A stretch of DNA of 64,000 nt from assembly GCF_026745355.1 (NCBI RefSeq), contig NC_079209.1, forward strand, positions 14,320,894-14,384,893, in the 5' to 3' direction. Below the pieces are notes generated by a model. The model ran no database searches. It was not told where the DNA came from and saw only the letters and a program-made list of their open reading frames with translations. The translations under genes were made by a program, and so were the position numbers. Below are positions 1 through 9,062 of the stretch, piece by piece. This stretch comes from Beta vulgaris subsp. vulgaris (lineage: Eukaryota; Streptophyta; Magnoliopsida; Caryophyllales; Amaranthaceae). The first letter of the stretch is position 1. Each line of letters begins with the position of its first letter.

Positions 1-378
1 GCATCAAGCTTACTTTGCTTTGATGGCAAATCAAGAAGAACACTTTCCAAGGAGGCATAATATTATATTGCAAGGCACATCTAACAATCCATAAGCGTGC
101 AAAATAAAATGCTTAAAATACAGATACAGATTCTAACAACTCTACACACTTCAAAATCTGCATTGTACTCAATTTGTAACTGCAGCAACAGATAAACGCT
201 GCAATCTGCCTCTGCAGTTCTGCACCTTCTTTCCTTGCCCTAACCTTATCTAAGTAGGACATCTGCCCCCAGACTCACCAACGGACATCTGCCCCCAGAC
301 TCACCAACAGTTGCTGCAGTCAAGGAGATGAATTTACAATCTAGATCATTGTTACTATTTTCCGTTGTGATAAAGCAT

Positions 379-1046
379 CTTTGTTGTGGACAGAAAGAAA
401 GAGGAAAATTTGGGATGAAAAGAATCAGGAGGCAATTGTTGAAGCTGTAACTAAACTCACAGAATTTGATCAGGTGCTTTCTTGAAACTTTTTCATTGTC
501 ATTTTAACTTCAGAACTTCTTTGTGCAAATGATATAAATGAAGGGGAAGAGAGGTGTTCCTTTGATGAGTCATCCAGTGACTTGAACAGTTTAAATCATG
601 AAACTTCTTTGGTGCAGAAAGTAGTGAATGTCATTGAAGCTGCAGCAGGAGCACCTGGTGTTGAAAATTTTGGTGCTGAATTGCTGTCAGCTGCTGTGTC
701 TTCTCAGCTTCAGAAGACCATTCTTGATCAATATGCTCACATAGAAGAAAATACTATACTATCTTCTGTCAGTACTTTGGTGGATATTTGGTGGTCGTTG
801 AGGAAGAGAAGGGTATCTTTATATGGGCATGCTGCTCATGGTTTCATTCAGTTCCTGTCATACTCATCTTCTAGATTCGGTAGTTTTGCATCCAATGACC
901 GTGATTGCGGGTCCTTGAGTCAAAAATCTGGAAGCTCGACCCTCAGGTCGACTTTGTACATACTACACATCCTGCTCAATTATGGTTTAGAGTTGAAGGA
1001 TATACTTGAACCTGCCCTTTCTTCAGTCCCATTGTTTCCATGGCAG
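379..1046 (+). CDS. SMG1: SMG1-like kinase gene, two internal exons (partial)
   Basis: Two + strand exons read as one protein. The first, about 379-473, ends in LTEFDQ before a gtgctt donor. The second, 514-1046, follows a cag acceptor and ends in PLFPWQ before a gtatca donor. Exon 2 is open throughout: an acidic N-terminal part, then SLVQKVVNVIEAAAGAPG, WWSLRKRRVSLYGHAAHGF, and TLYILHILLNYGLELKD. From memory this pattern matches the FAT-domain region of plant SMG1, the PI3K-related kinase that phosphorylates UPF1 in nonsense-mediated decay. No kinase or FATC part is in the window. The simple splice leaves a two-base phase mismatch between the exons, so the real boundary differs slightly or this copy is damaged. 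The expected next SMG1 exon was not found to the right. It may be the edge of a gene lying mostly to the left, or a captured fragment. Confidence 0.62.
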
Positions 1047-1345
1047 GTATCACATTTTTCGCTCATATCATACTGGTATTTTTACTTTTTATACAACTCT
1101 TTAACAATGACTGATACCGAGTCATTATGTTAAAGAGCATGGTAAAATCTACTATATGGGTAAATTCCATGTGCAGGATATATAGCTGCTTCGAGAAGCT
1201 AGTGGGGGATTGTGAAGCCTCTGACTTCACATTTTCCCATTTGCTATATGAAATTAGACACTTCTATGTTTATTGTGCTTTGTTCTCCATTGTGCGTACG
1301 AGTTTTATGTTTGGGATTAATCAGCTGTCATAGCTCTTATTACAG

Positions 1346-1432
1346 AAACATACTAAGGTTGAAGATCCACACCTGAAAAGGTTGCGTGAAAACCTCCAGA
1401 GTAAGATAGACATCCTACAAAAGCTAGCTAAT
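1346..1432 (+). CDS. Candidate downstream exon after the SMG1-like exons
   Basis: The sequence is open between a ttacag acceptor and a gtaaga donor. It encodes a charged helical stretch containing KVEDPHLKRLRENLQSK and ending near LQKLAN. It lies 300 bp after the SMG1-like exon on the same strand, so it could belong to the same transcript. I do not recognise it as the segment that normally follows PLLPWQ in SMG1, so it may be an exon of another gene or a chance open stretch. Confidence 0.35.
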
Positions 1433-2778
1433 GTAAGAATTGTCTCTTAGTTTTTTTTATTACTAGACAGGCCCTAATTTGTTTAAATACATCAAGGAGT
1501 TTAAAAAGTCCTCCAATAGATTCACATAATCGTAAATACAGCAAACTGCAGCAGATTACAGAAAAATTTTCAACAGGTCTGATTTTTTGTTTTGTTTTCC
1601 TTATCATAATTATAAATTGATGTGCCTCTAGTTCTCCTCACCTACGACTTGTTACTGTACCTAACACCTTATGTGCTTCCTTCCATGCATCATGATTAAT
1701 CAGCTGTCATAGCTCTTATTAGGGACATGAAACTCATGTCAACTTTAAATGTCTAGATATATCTGGCACTTAACACCTTATGTGCTTCCTTCCATGCATC
1801 ATGATGCACCATGAGAAGCCTAGAGGTCTAGGATCAAAAATGCTGGATGAGGTTAGATCCATAATATGGGACACGAAAGTTTTTTTTTTTGGCGACATGG
1901 TTAACCATGCAAAAACGCATAATCACCTAAAGGGGGAAATATTAGAAGAAAAGCAAAAAGACGAACAAAAGGATTTCTATAATATGCACCAAATGTAAAA
2001 TTGAACCAAAAAGTAAGCTTAAATATGGTCATTGTATTTTTTAATACCAAAGTGGCACAACAGCACAAGAGTCTCATTTATACCCATCTGGCTATAGGAA
2101 GAACAGAAAACAACTAAAAGAGCATAATAAGCAATATTACACTAATCGGGTTCCAAATACTGCACATCTAAATCTATCGGAAGATATGGATCCAGTATTC
2201 ATCATAATAAAGATGTGCTATTCTGTTATTCCTTCTATGTGACTAGTTTCTTCTCATACAACCCGTCACATCATTCAGCACAAGGATTTACCTTGTGAGA
2301 GGAAGGGGACAATTTATGAGCAACATACAAGAAGTGATAATACATTCTTTAAAAAAGAATGCATTATAAGTGTTCAAAATCTTGGCCTTCTGGACAAGGT
2401 CTGCAATCGAGATCACCCCACATCATTTGGTGTTGCTCATAAAAATTATGCATACTGACCTAATATATCCCTTACGTCAATTATTTAGAACAAAGGTAGA
2501 GAAAGAATGAACAAAGCTGACACTACTAGCAATGAAGATAATGCCACCATAAACAAGATAGTGTAACAGAATCTATACTGTCAAGCCATAGTAACTACTA
2601 CTTACAGTCTCACACTTCTCAAACAGATGGGGTACGTCCAATAGGCTTGTAATATTGATATCTGAAATACCTACAGAAAGCAACCTCCAATAGGCCTGGT
2701 ATGTTTAACGGGTTCCATATTTTCATCAAACTGTCAAGGAGCTCCCACATTGAGCATCAAGCAATCAACTATCACTGC
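1433..2778. other. Non-coding stretch with shuffled local duplications
   Basis: No convincing gene is visible; the sequence is AT-rich and stop-rich. A 28-bp block (1315-1342) recurs at 1694-1721, and a 35-bp block (1662-1696) recurs at 1771-1805, so the region has been locally duplicated. It may be intron or 3' sequence of the SMG1-like gene, or flank of the CACTA element to the right. Confidence 0.6.
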
Positions 2779-3124
2779 ACTACCACTCCCCCCTCCCTGC
2801 ACTACCACTCCCCCTGCACTGCCTCCCTTCTTGCACCCCTCCCTCACTGCACACACTCCCTACACTCACTGCACACACACCCTCATTGCCTTGCACTCCC
2901 TGTCCTGCACTCACCACACACACACACTCCCCACACACTCACTGCCCACCCCTCCCTGTCCTGCACTCCCACACTCACTGCACACACTCACTACCCAACC
3001 TCCCTGCCACTCCCCCACACTCACTGCCCACCCCCTCCCTGCCCTGCCACTGCACACACTCACTGCCCACTGCACACACTCACTACACAAACTGCACCCT
3101 CCCTCAACTCCCCACTCCCCTCCT
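2779..3124. repeat. CACTCCC/CACTGCACACA minisatellite
   Basis: About 345 bp of pure C/A/T on the top strand. It is built from variants of cactcccc, cactgcacacactcac and ccctgccactgc with no fixed period. All three + frames stay open because the tract lacks stop triplets, giving Pro/His/Thr-rich low-complexity translations that are not evidence of a gene. Confidence 0.85.
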
Positions 3125-3198
3125 TGAAAAATTTGGTTTGGGCATTGCCTTATTAACTCAATACTTGTATATGTTATCACGAGCAAGCATTTGACAAG

Positions 3199-3681
3199 TC
3201 ATATTTTGAGAAACTGATTTCCAGAATCGCATCCATAAACAAGACAGCACAAACATGCAGCAAAAAATGAACCAATGAAAAACATATGGAGACCAAAGAA
3301 ATAGATAGATGAATATATAAAGGTTATAATAAGCCAGCATAACCTAATAAGACCACTAGAGATAATATACACGTAGAAATTGAGCGGAACAAAATCACAA
3401 ACCTCCATAGTATTTTGCCGCGCATCATTATTAGTTTCGTTCTCCTCGTCATAACCCTCATAGTCTGATGTGAAGTACTCGTCATCAGATGAAAATATTT
3501 CATCATCTCTCCATCCACTGAGAATCTCCTGAGTTTTGTCGAGTAATGACTTGTTTGCCAAACCTCCAAACCCTTTTGCTTTCATTCTTTCTTCGTTAAA
3601 CCTCACTCTCTCTAAACGTTGCCTCTCATAAGGTGGAATCTGATGTTGTCCAACATTAAACTTCTCTCTATTCCTTTTCAT
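3199..3681 (-). CDS. Second ORF of CACTA I (TNPA-like position), hypothetical
   Basis: The - strand frame begins MKRNREKFNVGQ and continues QIPPYERQRLERVRFNEERM, basic and helical. It then turns strongly acidic (SSDDEYFTSDYEGYDEENE). A plausible donor (gtttgt) follows NTME, so the exon may end at 3403 and the rest be intron read-through. PPYE(R/K)xRxERxxxNxxR is a pattern I associate with the second genes of plant CACTA elements, which bind subterminal repeats. The position, downstream of TNP2 on the same strand, fits. The family assignment is tentative. Confidence 0.45.
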   Translation of the reverse strand: MKRNREKFNVGQHQIPPYERQRLERVRFNEERMKAKGFGGLANKSLLDKTQEILSGWRDDEIFSSDDEYFTSDYEGYDEENETNNDARQNTMEVCDFVPLNFYVYIISSGLIRLCWLIITFIYSSIYFFGLHMFFIGSFFAACLCCLVYGCDSGNQFLKI

Positions 3682-3698
3682 CTACAAGGGGGGGGGGG

Positions 3699-4169
3699 AT
3701 GAGACAATCAACGTTATTGTATATTTTTGGGGGAAAACAACAGGAACACCAAGCAGTGGGGAAACATTGTACTACATGCCATTGTCCAGCATCCAAGGAC
3801 ACAAAGCCGGCATGTAATGATTTACAGAAGAAAGAAAATGCTAACACTATCTCTGTCAAAGACATGAAATCTGATGCACACGTAGTGACAAAGAAGAAAG
3901 CACACGCAAGTACAATCCATAAGGATGCCAAACAGACTATTTGTGCAGAGCTGAAGGAGGAAAAGCAGCATATAGCAAATTTTCAATCAAAGGATTCTAA
4001 GAAACCTGCTAGTGCAGAGATAAAGAAAGAAAAGAAGGAACACCATGCAAAAAGCAACACAACTACTGCATGCAACACATTGGTCAAGAAAGAACACAAG
4101 GATGAACCAACCAACCACTGCTTTTCAAGCATGGCAGATCACTGGAAGGAGAAGATCATTGATGGTTAA
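3699..4169 (+). CDS. Unrecognised lysine-rich repeat ORF opposite CACTA I
   Basis: A 156-codon + strand frame with internal repetition of about 23 residues. The repeated starts read KDTKPACNDLQKKE, KDMKSDAHVVTKKK, KDAKQTICAELKEEK and KDSKKPASAEIKKEKK, each followed by a His/Ala-rich spacer. Repeats kept at the protein level suggest the frame was once translated. It lies inside CACTA I on the opposite strand, starts 17 bp from the divergent ORF ending at 3681, and ends about 140 bp from the TNP2 3' end. It could be a captured host fragment or a diverged element gene. No function can be assigned; a poly-G run sits just before the start. Confidence 0.4.
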   Translation: MRQSTLLYIFGGKQQEHQAVGKHCTTCHCPASKDTKPACNDLQKKENANTISVKDMKSDAHVVTKKKAHASTIHKDAKQTICAELKEEKQHIANFQSKDSKKPASAEIKKEKKEHHAKSNTTTACNTLVKKEHKDEPTNHCFSSMADHWKEKIIDG

Positions 4170-4312
4170 TTACAAAAATAAAAAAAACCGCAAAGATATA
4201 TTTTATGAGACGATAAATCATGAATTAAACACATGCATTGTAATTCAATATAGACATGAATTCATATCGAATACCAGAGAAAAAGCCATATATAGTACCA
4301 TCAGAAAGTTCT

Positions 4313-7300
4313 CTAGGAAGATTTTGAATAGCATAATGCAACCCTCTTTAAGCGGATCCTCAATAAAAAAACTTGATGTGCTTGAGATGCCAAGATGAAC
4401 GGTTCTCCTTGTGAAATATTCTTATTCTTATTCACGACATCCATCCCAAAATCATCCTTTTCCGAATGAAACCACACACATCTGAACAAGATAACACTAA
4501 AGTGACTATGATAAGATATCTCAATAATATCTTCTAACGAGCCATAATAGTTCACAGCCCCCATAACAGGATTTTGATCTCTACTACTAGCAAAACTATG
4601 CGTTAGAGCTGTTAAGGTGACTCCACATTTTGAGTTACGCCATTTTTCTCTCGTTTCATGGTGTGGAACCTATAGCCATTAACAGAGTAGCCACTGAACT
4701 TCTTAGCAACACAAATGGTCCTTTTGATAACCATTTGATATGATCCGTTATTTCTTCCCCTTCTTGAATATTGAGATCAACTTTCTCTCTAAACCACTCC
4801 ATGAAATTCTTGCTATGAGTATGCGCGAAATCCCATTTTCTTTTCCTGTGGCTGCTTACAGACAACTTATGTTCACTGTGATTTTACTAAATATGTTAGT
4901 ATCTATCACAATTAGCAAGATAAAAAAATTAGAAAAATAATTAGAAAAAATTCTGTGTTAAGTTATCTTACTCGATGTATCTCTCAACTTCCTCGAATCA
5001 CAATTGAATAAGACATATTGATGGACTTGGGCCCGTGTAATGTGATCCATCATAAACCCATAATCCTTCTTCTTTCTATTCCTTCCCTTTCCTCTAATAG
5101 GTCGGCCAATATTGGGAAATAATGTATTTGAGATACCAGGATCAACGTCATTATTATCTGAAGGATTGTTTGATCGATTCAAGTATCTTCTACAGAATGC
5201 GAGACATTCTTTGGCCAAATATCCTTCAGCCATTGAGCCCTCCGGACGACCCTTGTTCCGAACATCATATTTTAACTCTCGGAGGTACCTCTCTATTGCA
5301 TACATACACCTAATTCCAACTGGACCACCAAGCTTAATTTCTTCCACCAAGTGAATTGGTAAATGAACCATGACATCAAAGAAGGTAGGTGGGAAAATTT
5401 CTTCTAACTGACAAAGGGTTTCAACAATCTCAGTTTGCAAATAGTCGAGATTTTGGGGGTCGATAGCTTTCTTCCATATGCCCTTAAAAAAGGCACACAA
5501 CCTTAGCAAAGGTTTTGCAACATCTTTGCTCAAAGTTGTCTTGATTGCAACAGGAAGCAAGTAATGCATTAGAAAATGAGCATCATGACTCTTATATCCA
5601 GTGATCTTCCTTTCACCAACTTGCACACATCGAGCGATATTTGAAGCATATCCAAGTGGTAGCTTTGCATTTTTAATGACCTGGCAAAACAATCGCTTCT
5701 CTTCTAATGACATCGAAAAGCGTGATTTTGGAAATACTTCCTTACCATCTTTAGTAATTGAGGATGAAGTTCAGGCATCCAATTTAGGGCTTTCAAATCT
5801 TGACGAACATTAGCATGATCTTTGCTCTTTCCAGGTAAATCTAACAGTGTGGCAATGATATTATCACATACATTTTTTTCAATATGCATTACATCAAGAT
5901 TATGGCGAAGTGAACAATGCTTCCAATATGGAAGTTTAAAAAATATTGGTACCCTTTTCCATGGAACTTCCTTTTCTTGTTTCGTTATCTTTTGCAACTT
6001 TCCACATTTATTTCGAAAACCACAAAGTAACTCCTTAGTTTCGATTCCTGTTAAACGCACTGGTTGGTCTCTTTGCCCCGTAACTCCAATAAAATATCTC
6101 TTATTACGACGCCAGGGTGGGACAAATCTAAAAAAGTAGGGTGACCCATATAGCAATGCTTGTGGCTTTTGTTGAAGAACAATGATTCAGTTTCATAATG
6201 ACAAGCAGGGCATGCAAGTTTCCCTTTTGTCCTCCAACCAGACAACATTTGCATAAGCAGGAAAGTCACTAATGGTAGACATCAATGCTGCGTGCATATC
6301 AAACCTTTGATTGCTTAAAGAGTCATAAGTTTCCAATCCAACCTCCCACAATTCTTTCAAATCCTTAATTAGTGGTTGCAAATAAACATGAATATCATTT
6401 CCCGGGGATAAGGGACCGGGAATAAGCAATGCTAACATCAAAAATTCAGGCTTCGTAAGTAACCACGGAGGTAAGTTATAATTGATCAATATCACTGGCC
6501 ACGTACTATGTACAATGCTCATATTGTGGAATGGGTTAAACCCGTCTGAAGCTAACCCAAGCCTCACACTACGAGCATCTTTGGCAAAGTCTGGATATCT
6601 CTTGTCAAATGTTTTCCATGCTTCACCATCCCTTGGATGCTGTAAAACTCATCTTCTGAATCATTCGTTTTATGCCATATCATGTACTTTGCAGTTTCCG
6701 GACACATAAAAAACCTTTGCAACCTTTTCTTAATTGGAAAATACCTTAGAATTTTAGCAGGAATTTTATAATCCTTCCCATTAGTCTTTTCTTTATTAGT
6801 TACTTTCCACCTTGAAGTCTTGCAAACAGAACAACTTGTTGCATTTGCGTGCTCCTCCCAATACAACATGCAGTCATTAGGGCATGCATCAATCTTCTGA
6901 CAATCTAGCCCTAAAACTCTTAAAACATTTTTTGCTTCATTAAAAGACTTGGGCAAATTTGCATCTGGTAGCGTGTCTCTAAATATTCCTAACAAAGCCG
7001 ACATTGCTACATTGCTCAACTTATGGTCACACTTGTATATAAATAGATGAATAAGAAAGGACAGTTTGGAAAATTTCTTGCAACCTGGATATAATTCTTG
7101 TTGACCTTCTTCTATTAATCTATAAAACTTCTTTGCATCTTCATTCGGCCCTTCTCTCATTGTATCATGCAACAACCCCTCTATGTCATCATTCGTGTCT
7201 AATATCGCATCATGTTCTTCTGTCACATCCGATTCTTTTTCAATATATATATCTAAGTCTAACAACTTATCACTTCTGGGAACAAAACCATTAACAATGA

Positions 7301-7481
7301 TATGATCCCTAACAACATTTCTATACTCCCAATAACGATAATGACAAACATTGCAAGGACAACAAATCTGGTTCCCTTGTGCTTTAATAGCAAAAGCCTT
7401 ACTAATGTACTCCTCAACTCCTTCTTCATATTCATCGCTCCATCTTTGAAGTATCCACCACTTTTTATCTATGTTATCCAT
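4313..7481 (-). pseudogene. TNP2-type CACTA transposase, frameshifted
   Basis: N-terminus at 7481 (MDNIDKKWWILQRWSDEY) is the transposase-associated domain with a CCPCNVC cysteine cluster. The TNP2 core follows at about 6900-5800: CPNDCMLYWEEHA, then RLGLASDGFNPF, a WPVILINYNLPPW segment, PGPLSPGNDIHVYLQPLI and DVMHIEKNVCDN. A DUF4218 block lies at 5713-4958 (GYKSHDAHFLMHYLLP, IFPPTFFDVMVHLPIHL, GGPVGIRCMYAIERYL). A DUF4216-like block lies at 4564-4313 (YYGSLEDIIEI, EPFILASQAHQVF). TNP2 proteins cut and join CACTA ends in the nucleus. A one-base shift near 6640 separates the N-terminal part from the RLGLASDGF part, and further shifts occur near 6200 and 5700. Family order is complete but the gene cannot be read through. 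Confidence 0.9.
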
Positions 7482-7493
7482 TTTGTTCCTTAA

Positions 7494-8775
7494 CGGTATG
7501 TTGCAAAACAGATTATTGAGTCAGCATACAATTTTAAAAAATTATAAAAATCCTTATATTTCAAAACAAATTGTTAATATAAACTTTGAACATTCAATAA
7601 AAACAAACCAGCTCCCAAAGCGTTTCACTCGCTAATATAGGAGTAGACATCTTTTAGAATTGCGACTAAATACATTTATCATATGCTATTACCCTCCTTT
7701 TTGCTCGCCAACCACTTTAAGAAACTGAGATAACTCACAATAGATATCTTTGATTCCCTCTAAAGTGCAAGTAAACAAATGGTTAGTAACTTAGAGGACA
7801 CTTCTACTTCTGTATCAATGCTCTTTTATCTCCTTGACTCAACGTTATCAACTTAGAGGACACTTCTACTAATATCGACTCAACGTTAGCTGCCATAAAG
7901 ATGTGGTCCTTTATTTCCTTGTTTAATGTCTTCATATTCCACTAATTAACATAGGACTGCTGATCACTAAGTTCAAGAGTTTCTACAATAAATTGAAGAA
8001 GTTGATGCAATATTCCTTCCGCATTTATTCACCGAATAAAATCACAGATTTTTTGAATGTTTTATTAGGTAATTGAATTTTAAAATTTGTCCCCTATAGA
8101 GCATCCAATATGGATTTGAATCACACAAACCTACACCACTTATTGGGTGATCAATTAAACATCATCATTCATCAAACATAATGCACACAATAGCTCAATA
8201 TCAGTTTTGGCAAGCTTTAATAAGCAACAGGTAGTGCACTTAGTTCTTCAATTTACACATGAATACTAACGAATTAATGAAATAAATAGTGCAGCGACAG
8301 AAAATAATTGAAGGAGAAGTGAAAGTAATATGATACAGACTACAAGCACATAATCTCGCTGCTATATATGCATAATTCGAGAACCCCATGACAATGGAAA
8401 TTGAAGAACACACCTCTTATAACTCCGAGTTTCGTCTCTTTGTTGGGTTTTCTTGAATGTCGTCACTTTACTTGAGTTTTCTTGAATAATTTCACCTAAT
8501 TGCTTCGCTCAAGACTTGAATTTTGCATATATTCATGAAATTTGGAAGAATTTTGGAAGAAATCTCGTAAATTCTTAACCTTCCTCTTGCAAGATGTGGG
8601 GGATTGGATTTCTGTTCGTTGTGTTTCTTCAGTTATGTGTTAATGGTTTTTGTTCCTGATTTCACGACGAAGTATAGCGGGTATAAGCTTTTTTTTTTTA
8701 AGTTTTTGAATTTTCGGATAAAAATATAGAGGGAATTGATTAATATATTAGAATTTGCGCCAATTAATTAATTAA
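7494..8775. other. 5' non-coding part of CACTA I
   Basis: This 1.3-kb stretch, between the transposase start and the subterminal repeats, shows no ORF of interest. It should hold the transposase promoter and leader. A roughly 30-bp phrase containing acttagaggacacttctac occurs twice (7789-7813 and 7853-7872 area), the only local repeat I noticed. Confidence 0.6.
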
Positions 8776-9028
8776 AGACGTTGCTGCCATATATAACACC
8801 TACTGCAACGACCCTATTTATAATTTCATCTAATGCAATGACAATCACTAAACCGTTGCCATAGATATACCTAATGCAACGGTCAACGTAAAGTCGTTGC
8901 AATAGCTCAATTCATGAACCTAAATTGAAAAGGACCGTTGCAATAGATGATCCTACTGCAACGGTATAAAAAACAGTCGTCGCAATAGCTTATTTTAGCC
9001 ATTGCTTTTGATTAAAAATGTAGTAGTG
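8776..9028 (-). repeat. CACTA I terminal and subterminal repeats
   Basis: At least six copies, in both orientations, of a 9-12-bp word around TTGCAACGG / CCGTTGCAAT lie here, spaced 20-40 bp apart. The end reads tgtagtagtg (CACTACTACA on the - strand). Such arrays bind the element's second protein in En/Spm elements. The three bases after the end are acg. Confidence 0.8.
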
Positions 9029-9062
9029 ACGAGAGAGGAAGCGTCCGAGTGCATCTAACTAG

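Larger units (their letters stand above)
3199..9028 (-). mobile_element. CACTA (En/Spm) DNA transposon I, left end unresolved
   Basis: Coding parts of an En/Spm transposon lie on the - strand. The right (5') end is sharp: reading inward from 9028 on the - strand it starts CACTACTACA, followed by about 250 bp containing many short repeats of the type TTGCAACGG/CCGTTGCAATAG, the expected TNPA-like binding sites. Gene order is TNP2 first (7481 to about 4313), then a small second ORF (3681-3403). I could not find a matching left terminal repeat; 3199 is only the left limit of recognisable coding sequence. The right end abuts the truncated gypsy RT, so the element inserted in or beside that retrotransposon. 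All genes carry frameshifts, so this copy is probably not autonomous. Confidence 0.8.

Noticed and set aside
1780..1998. 72-codon + frame after the SMG1-like exons
   Set aside because: Starts inside a duplicated block, has a poly-T run in its middle and no homologous look.
2521..2530. CACTACTAGC as left terminal repeat of CACTA I
   Set aside because: Only eight bases match the right end, no TTGCAACGG words follow it, and the flanking triplets (tga and acg) differ.
2701..3194. Three overlapping + strand open frames, Pro/His/Thr-rich
   Set aside because: They arise from the stop-free minisatellite; no family motif and equal openness in three frames.
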